Source: Parapedobacter pyrenivorans
GTDB lineage: Bacteria > Bacteroidota > Bacteroidia > Sphingobacteriales > Sphingobacteriaceae
NCBI RefSeq assembly: GCF_014636865.1
Contig: NZ_BMER01000001.1
Span: 2,406,718-2,470,717, forward strand
DNA: 64,000 bases
Reading direction: 5' to 3'
Shown: one piece after another, positions 59,631 through 64,000 of the stretch
How the letters are laid out: each line of letters starts with the position of its first letter
Position numbering within the stretch: position 1 is the stretch's first letter
Program-made: the position numbers and the translations under genes
Notes under the pieces: model-generated
What the model was told of the DNA's origin: nothing
Databases searched by the model: none
The model's input: only the letters and a program-made list of their open reading frames with translations

Positions 59631-62360
59631 TTAGTTATATAGCTCTTCGTAATCGTCGACTGTTGTTCCGCTTGCAAAATGTCGGATATTATAGGTAAAG
59701 CTCAACATGAAATAGCGTTGCAATACATTCGACTGTGAATCCTGGATATACGTTTCCGTAATGTCACGTTGGATATTATTATTCTGGCCGAACAGGTCGT
59801 AGACATTTACACTGACTTCGGCCCGTTCGTTCTTCAATAACTTCTTGCCAATCGCCATATTGACCAGGAAAATACTGTTATCATATCCTTCTGAAAGGCC
59901 TGTATTGAATTGGTGGTTAAGGTCTAACCGATACACTAGGTTTTGCCATAAAATCCAATTGTAATTCACACGCGTACTTTGGTTGAAAAAGTTGTTGTTG
60001 AGTGTGGGGCGCAGCGAATTTTCAACGTTATTGAAGGAGGATCGTGTCCAGATATTGAAATCAATGCGGTCACTGATGTTACTACTCAACGAGAGACCAC
60101 CGCTATAGCGCATTGAATTGACGGTATTGATCTCGTCATTGATCATCCCGGGGCTATGACTGTACCGAATGCCCCCGTGTACATTGAAGTTGGAAGGAAG
60201 GAAACGAACGGGCAGGCCATAGTGAAAATAGGACCGAAGGTCCCAGTACCCATCCAAATTGACTGGCCTGGTGAGTTGAGCTCCTCGTTCAAGGACGATG
60301 CCTTCGGCTAATTCAATGGGTTCACTGGCGATAGTCGTGCTACTGACCACATTATTGGAGGTCAGGGAAGACTGGACTTGGGCAAAGAAACTACGTTCGG
60401 TCTGCGGGTTATAACTCCGATAGCGCAAGCGAAAGCGATTGCTGTATGATTGGTCAAGGTTTGGATTCCCCGTACGGAGGTGCAATGGATTGGAGTTGTC
60501 GATAGCACCCTGCAGATCTCCGATGGACGGCGCATTCGTGCGCGCGTCATAATCAAATTCAAGATTTTTGGAATCTGTGAATTCATAGTCGATACGGGCT
60601 GAAGGCAACACGCTCCGGAATGTGCGGTGTAAAATGAAAGTGCTGGGAAATTCTTGATCGTTTGTTAACTGGGCGTGCTGGAACTCCGCTTCTACCTGCA
60701 CCCGCAGTTTCTCCAACGCATATTGATAGCCAATTTCTGCCTCTTGTGCAAGATATTTGCTATTGAAAGTGTTACTGAGCATCGTGTCGATGCGCAACCG
60801 GTTTCCCATTTCGTCCGTATCATAGGTCAGCTGGTCCGAATCGTCTTTACGATTGCCCACTTCATATTCCAGCTCCACCATGCCACGTTTGCCGATCGGT
60901 TCGGTATACGATGCGCTGGCTTCCCAAGAAAACCCTTTGCGTACTCGGACGATGTTTTGGCTGATGTTCTCCAGGCGCTCGGCCGGATCATAGAATATAT
61001 TCGCTGCTTGCCGGTCTGCATCGTCATCGTTTTTGTGGTTACCTGTTTCCAACCCCAGGCGGAGGCTACGGCCCGGTTTTGCGAAGCGTCTGCTGTAATA
61101 AAGCCGGCTATCGAAATCGATATCTGAATTAGTGGCCTGTCGACGGTTTTCAGTTTGATTCATCGGGCCGGAGTTCGCTGACGTGTTTCCGGTAAAAAAG
61201 CTGCTTTCTTTATCGAGCTCTGCCGAAAAGTTCGGCCGGAACAGAATCCGGTTATTGCTATCGATGTTGTATTCAAATCGCATGTCAAAGCGATGCTCCA
61301 TATTCCGGCGTGTATTTGTGCTCGATTCGGTATATCGCTGGCCGTCATCATCGGGGAGGACATACTCACGGAAGAGGGAGGACTCGCCGAAATTTTTGCG
61401 ATGGTTAAACAGGTAGCTGGCGTTGAGTTCGACTTTTTCTCCCCAATTGTCGGTGTAGTTGACTCCAATACGATTGGTATTGATAATTCCATTTTGAGGG
61501 CGGACTTCTCCTTGGCTGTTCGGATCGGCGGAATAGTCTACAGCGTTGATGTTATTGGTTAGTCCGGTAATCGTGAGGCGCTGGTCTTCATTAAAGGCAT
61601 TTACGCTGGCGCCTGCCATATAGCGGTCGTTATCGCCATATCCGGCCGAAGCTTTGCCAAAGAGGCCTCGCCGGCTATTGGGCTTGGTGATGATGTTGAT
61701 GGTTTTCAGTCGCTCACCGTCGTCGAATCCGCTTAACTCGGCCTTATCGCTTAGTTTGTCGAAGACCTGGATGCTCTGGATGATTTCGGCAGGCAGGTTC
61801 TGCAGGGCGGCTTTGACGTCCGTGCCGAAGAAGGGCTTGCCATCCACAAGGATCTGTGTGATGTTTTCACCTTGGGCTTGGAGACTGCCATCCTCGTTGC
61901 CCATTCCGGGCATTTTTTCGATGAGATTCTGGGCGGTAGCGTCCTTCATCGTCTGGAATGCGGCCGCGTTAAATTGGGTCGTGTCGCCACGCTGCTCACC
62001 CACGGGCGGCCGCATCATAATGGTCACCTCATCCAGAAGCCGTGCGTTTTCCAGCAGGTATAGCGTCCCGATAGTTGTGTTTTTAGTCACTTCTACCTGT
62101 TCGTCGAGGGTTTCGTATCCGAGATATTGTATACGCAACAGGTAATTACCCGCAGCTACGTCCTCAAAATCAAATGTGCCATCCGAATGAGTAACCGTTT
62201 CGCTCAGGATTATGGAGTCTGGTGTATTAATCAGCGAAACCGTTGCGTTGGGAAACGGTGTATTGCCGCTTGCGTGCTGAATACTTCCTTGGATAGTGTA
62301 TTGCTGGGCGAATGCCGGAAAGCACAGGAATAGAAGCACTGTATGCAGTAGGTATTTCAT
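59631..62360 (-). CDS. Outer-membrane beta-barrel protein with CarboxypepD-regulatory domain
   Basis: A 909-residue protein with signal peptide (LLHTVLLFLCFPAFAQ). Residues about 20-105 form a carboxypeptidase-regulatory-like domain (YTIQGSIQHASGNTPFPNATVSL), followed by a plug-like region (FQTMKDATAQNLIEKMPGM, ILVDGKPFFGTDVKAALQN) and a large beta-barrel (OMP_b-brl_3 type). It resembles TonB-dependent receptors of Bacteroidota but lacks the SusC motif and has no SusD partner. It may import peptides or metals. It converges with the DUF3748 gene (11-bp gap) and diverges from the siderophore-type receptor. Confidence 0.9.
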   Translation of the reverse strand: MKYLLHTVLLFLCFPAFAQQYTIQGSIQHASGNTPFPNATVSLINTPDSIILSETVTHSDGTFDFEDVAAGNYLLRIQYLGYETLDEQVEVTKNTTIGTLYLLENARLLDEVTIMMRPPVGEQRGDTTQFNAAAFQTMKDATAQNLIEKMPGMGNEDGSLQAQGENITQILVDGKPFFGTDVKAALQNLPAEIIQSIQVFDKLSDKAELSGFDDGERLKTINIITKPNSRRGLFGKASAGYGDNDRYMAGASVNAFNEDQRLTITGLTNNINAVDYSADPNSQGEVRPQNGIINTNRIGVNYTDNWGEKVELNASYLFNHRKNFGESSLFREYVLPDDDGQRYTESSTNTRRNMEHRFDMRFEYNIDSNNRILFRPNFSAELDKESSFFTGNTSANSGPMNQTENRRQATNSDIDFDSRLYYSRRFAKPGRSLRLGLETGNHKNDDDADRQAANIFYDPAERLENISQNIVRVRKGFSWEASASYTEPIGKRGMVELEYEVGNRKDDSDQLTYDTDEMGNRLRIDTMLSNTFNSKYLAQEAEIGYQYALEKLRVQVEAEFQHAQLTNDQEFPSTFILHRTFRSVLPSARIDYEFTDSKNLEFDYDARTNAPSIGDLQGAIDNSNPLHLRTGNPNLDQSYSNRFRLRYRSYNPQTERSFFAQVQSSLTSNNVVSSTTIASEPIELAEGIVLERGAQLTRPVNLDGYWDLRSYFHYGLPVRFLPSNFNVHGGIRYSHSPGMINDEINTVNSMRYSGGLSLSSNISDRIDFNIWTRSSFNNVENSLRPTLNNNFFNQSTRVNYNWILWQNLVYRLDLNHQFNTGLSEGYDNSIFLVNMAIGKKLLKNERAEVSVNVYDLFGQNNNIQRDITETYIQDSQSNVLQRYFMLSFTYNIRHFASGTTVDDYEELYN

Positions 62361-62537
62361 TAAAGCGTGTTAGTTTTAGTATCTGTCCTAGCCGCACAAA
62401 TATCAGACCGTCATCAAACAGGAGGCCCGTTAAATCTGTCATGTCACATGTTCGTTATGTAAAAAGGCTGTTAACTTTTCCGTCTTTGTTTTGCCGTTTA
62501 TGGCGGGAAGAACTCAATACCGGGTTATTTATTTAGA

Positions 62538-62551
62538 TTATTTTAAAATAA
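62538..62551. repeat. 14-bp perfect AT palindrome in a divergent promoter
   Basis: TTATTTTAAAATAA is identical to its reverse complement. It lies in the 241-bp gap between two divergent outer-membrane receptor genes, 50 bp before the ATG at 62602. It may be a regulator site, but AT-rich palindromes of this size can also arise by chance in AT-rich spacers. Confidence 0.35.
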
Positions 62552-62575
62552 ATGGTTTAGAATCGATTTAAATAA

Positions 62576-62583
62576 TATTTTTG
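62576..62583 (+). promoter_or_regulatory. -7 box candidate TATTTTTG
   Basis: TATTTTTG fits the TAnnTTTG consensus, 18 bp before the ATG at 62602, giving a leader of about 12 nt. The AT palindrome at 62538-62551 lies about 25 bp upstream, where a repressor or activator could act. No convincing -33 box. Confidence 0.38.
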
Positions 62584-62601
62584 CCATGAAATCAATTCTT
62601 C

Positions 62602-64000
62602 ATGAGCGCTACATATTACTATACCGTTTTCTTTATCTTGTACTCCGTGGTTGCATTCGCCCAAACGGGTAATATCAACGGATCAGTTACCACTGATGAC
62701 GGCCGTCCGGCTGAGTCCGTAAATATATCGGTAAAAGGTGCCGGTAAGGGAACGGTAGTAGACCGTAACGGTAATTATGAAATCCATAACGTACCTGTAG
62801 GTGTACATACCATGACGGCGTCTTTTGTTGGACTGGGAACGCAGGTAAAAACGGTAACCGTAACATCCGGTGGAACGGCGGTGATCGATTTTGTACTCCC
62901 CGAAAATTCGGCGAGGTTGAGGGAAGTCATCGTTTCTTCACAATTATCAGCCAACAAGCCGACCGTTATAGCGAAGATTCCACTCACCAACCTGGAAAAC
63001 CCGCAGGTGTACAATGCTGTTTCTGTTGAACTATTAAAGCAGCAGGTAATCACCAGCTACGATGACGCGCTACGCAATGTGCCCGGTATCACACGAACTT
63101 GGGAGGCAACCGGACGAGCTGGCGATGGCGCAGCTTATTTTGCTCTTCGGGGGTTTGACGCCCAGCCGGCACTGACCAACGGATTGCCCGGGTTGACCAG
63201 TGGGAACCTTGACCCGGCCAACGTGGAGGAAATCCAGGTGATGAAGGGGCCTTCAGCGACCTTATTTGGTGGCAGCTTTTACAGTTACGGCGGTTTAATC
63301 AATACCGTCACCAAAAAGCCTTACCTTGGTTTTGGTGGCGAGGTAACCTACAATTTGGGTAGTTTCGGTCTGAATCGCATTTCGACAGATATCAACACGC
63401 CGCTGAGCAAAACAGAAAAGATTGCGTTGCGGATTAATACCGCGTACCATACGGAGAACAGTTTTCAGGACGCAGGCTTTAAGAAATCGTTTTTTATAGC
63501 CCCGGCGTTAGCCTATGAGGTCAATGATCGACTGTCTTTCCAAGTGCTGGCAGAAATCCTGGAGGAAGAGCGATCTGTTGCACCTGTGTTTTTTCATTCG
63601 GATCGGCTTAGTCCACTTGATTTCACAAGTATTGAAGAACTTAACCTCAACAATTCCCTGTCATTTACAAGTAACGACATTACCATCAAAAACCCCAAGT
63701 ATAATCTTCAAGGGCAAATGGTGTACAAGTTAGCTGACCAATGGACCTCTCACACGGTGATTTCACGGGGAACCGTGAAATCAAACGGCTATTATACGTA
63801 TATTTGGGATGACGTAGCCGGCGACAATGATTTCAGCCAGTACTTCCACAAGGAACAGCAAACGACGAATACGACGGTTATTCAGCAGAATTTTAATGGC
63901 GACTTTAAAATTGGCACATTGCGAAACCGCCTGTTGATCGGCCTCGATTACTACGACCGGAATGTCATCGATCATGGCTCGGGGTGGGGATGGGCCCGTA
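62602..64000 (+). CDS. TonB-dependent siderophore-type receptor (3' part outside window)
   Basis: An open frame from the ATG at 62602 reaches the window end, giving 466 residues. The signal peptide is YYYTVFFILYSVVAFAQ; a CarboxypepD-regulatory domain follows (NINGSVTTDDGRPAESVNIS, about 23-105), then a plug with LLKQQVITSYDDALRNVPGI, YFALRGFDAQPAL, EEIQVMKGPSATLFGGSF and GGLINTVTKKP, the pattern of ferrichrome/FhuE-type siderophore receptors. The barrel begins near 245. It would take up ferric siderophore with TonB. It has its own promoter region shared with the divergent gene at 59631-62360. Confidence 0.9.
   Translation, partial: MSATYYYTVFFILYSVVAFAQTGNINGSVTTDDGRPAESVNISVKGAGKGTVVDRNGNYEIHNVPVGVHTMTASFVGLGTQVKTVTVTSGGTAVIDFVLPENSARLREVIVSSQLSANKPTVIAKIPLTNLENPQVYNAVSVELLKQQVITSYDDALRNVPGITRTWEATGRAGDGAAYFALRGFDAQPALTNGLPGLTSGNLDPANVEEIQVMKGPSATLFGGSFYSYGGLINTVTKKPYLGFGGEVTYNLGSFGLNRISTDINTPLSKTEKIALRINTAYHTENSFQDAGFKKSFFIAPALAYEVNDRLSFQVLAEILEEERSVAPVFFHSDRLSPLDFTSIEELNLNNSLSFTSNDITIKNPKYNLQGQMVYKLADQWTSHTVISRGTVKSNGYYTYIWDDVAGDNDFSQYFHKEQQTTNTTVIQQNFNGDFKIGTLRNRLLIGLDYYDRNVIDHGSGWGWAR

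Noticed and set aside
1-64000. CRISPR array, tRNA or rRNA gene, insertion sequence, prophage or integrase
   Set aside because: I looked for spaced repeats, cloverleaf-like genes, transposase or integrase proteins and found none that could be supported.

Overview
The window reads as a chromosomal segment of a Bacteroidota (Bacteroidetes) bacterium, most likely a Sphingobacteriales member such as a Parapedobacter- or Pedobacter-like organism (inference; there is no rRNA here to settle it). The reasons are two complete SusC/SusD pairs, DUF4959/DUF5000 and DUF4998 companion lipoproteins, many signal and lipoprotein peptides, TAnnTTTG-type -7 promoter boxes, no clear Shine-Dalgarno sites, and roughly balanced GC by eye. 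I see no tRNA, rRNA, CRISPR array, insertion sequence or prophage. Nearly all genes up to 56.4 kb lie on the + strand in tightly packed operons.

Layout. (1) 1-7365: an operon with an exported Gfo/Idh/MocA oxidoreductase and a DUF1080 (3-keto-glycoside hydrolase-type) protein, followed by cytoplasmic enzymes: a HUMPS-family lyase/decarboxylase, an MDR and an SDR dehydrogenase, a sugar-phosphate isomerase/epimerase-like barrel, a PfkB kinase and an MBL-fold hydrolase. It looks like a complete route for an unidentified sugar. (2) 7439-18628: promoter, DapA/NanA-like lyase, three sialidase-fold (BNR propeller) proteins, a PqaA-type hydrolase, a GDPD phosphodiesterase, a calcineurin-like phosphoesterase and a propeller-toroid lipoprotein, closed by a hairpin terminator. 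(3) 18720-27790: DUF5009 (HGSNAT-like) membrane acyltransferase, SusC/SusD pair, a perfect hairpin, a ceramidase-fold protein and a second PqaA paralogue. (4) 28192-38791: an operon with a twin-arginine-signal DegT aminotransferase, ceramidase-fold protein, tandem amidohydrolase, a 1381-residue heparinase II/III-like plus alpha/beta-hydrolase fusion and a propeller. (5) 39167-54753: second SusC/SusD pair with DUF5000 and DUF4998 lipoproteins, a TAT-type enolase-superfamily protein, a third ceramidase-fold protein, a haem-less PVC-type propeller followed by a HiPIP, an SGNH hydrolase and an AXE1 esterase. (6) 54791-64000: genes unrelated to glycan use by appearance: GltB2-like FMN protein, M28 peptidase (-), YidR-like DUF3748 lipoprotein, outer-membrane barrel protein (-), and a TonB-dependent siderophore-type receptor cut by the window end.

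How it may work together (inference). Regions 1-5 look like one large polysaccharide-utilization island. SusC/SusD pairs import oligosaccharides; lyase-, esterase-, phosphatase- and sialidase-fold proteins trim them in the periplasm; and a set of cofactor-using enzymes with twin-arginine signals (Gfo/Idh/MocA, DegT aminotransferase, amidohydrolase, enolase-superfamily protein, HiPIP) suggests redox and amino-group chemistry outside the cytoplasm. The upstream regions of operons 4 and 5 share two sequence blocks at similar distance from their start codons, so these two operons are probably co-regulated. The substrate is not identifiable from sequence alone; uronic-acid and amino-sugar content would fit the enzyme set.
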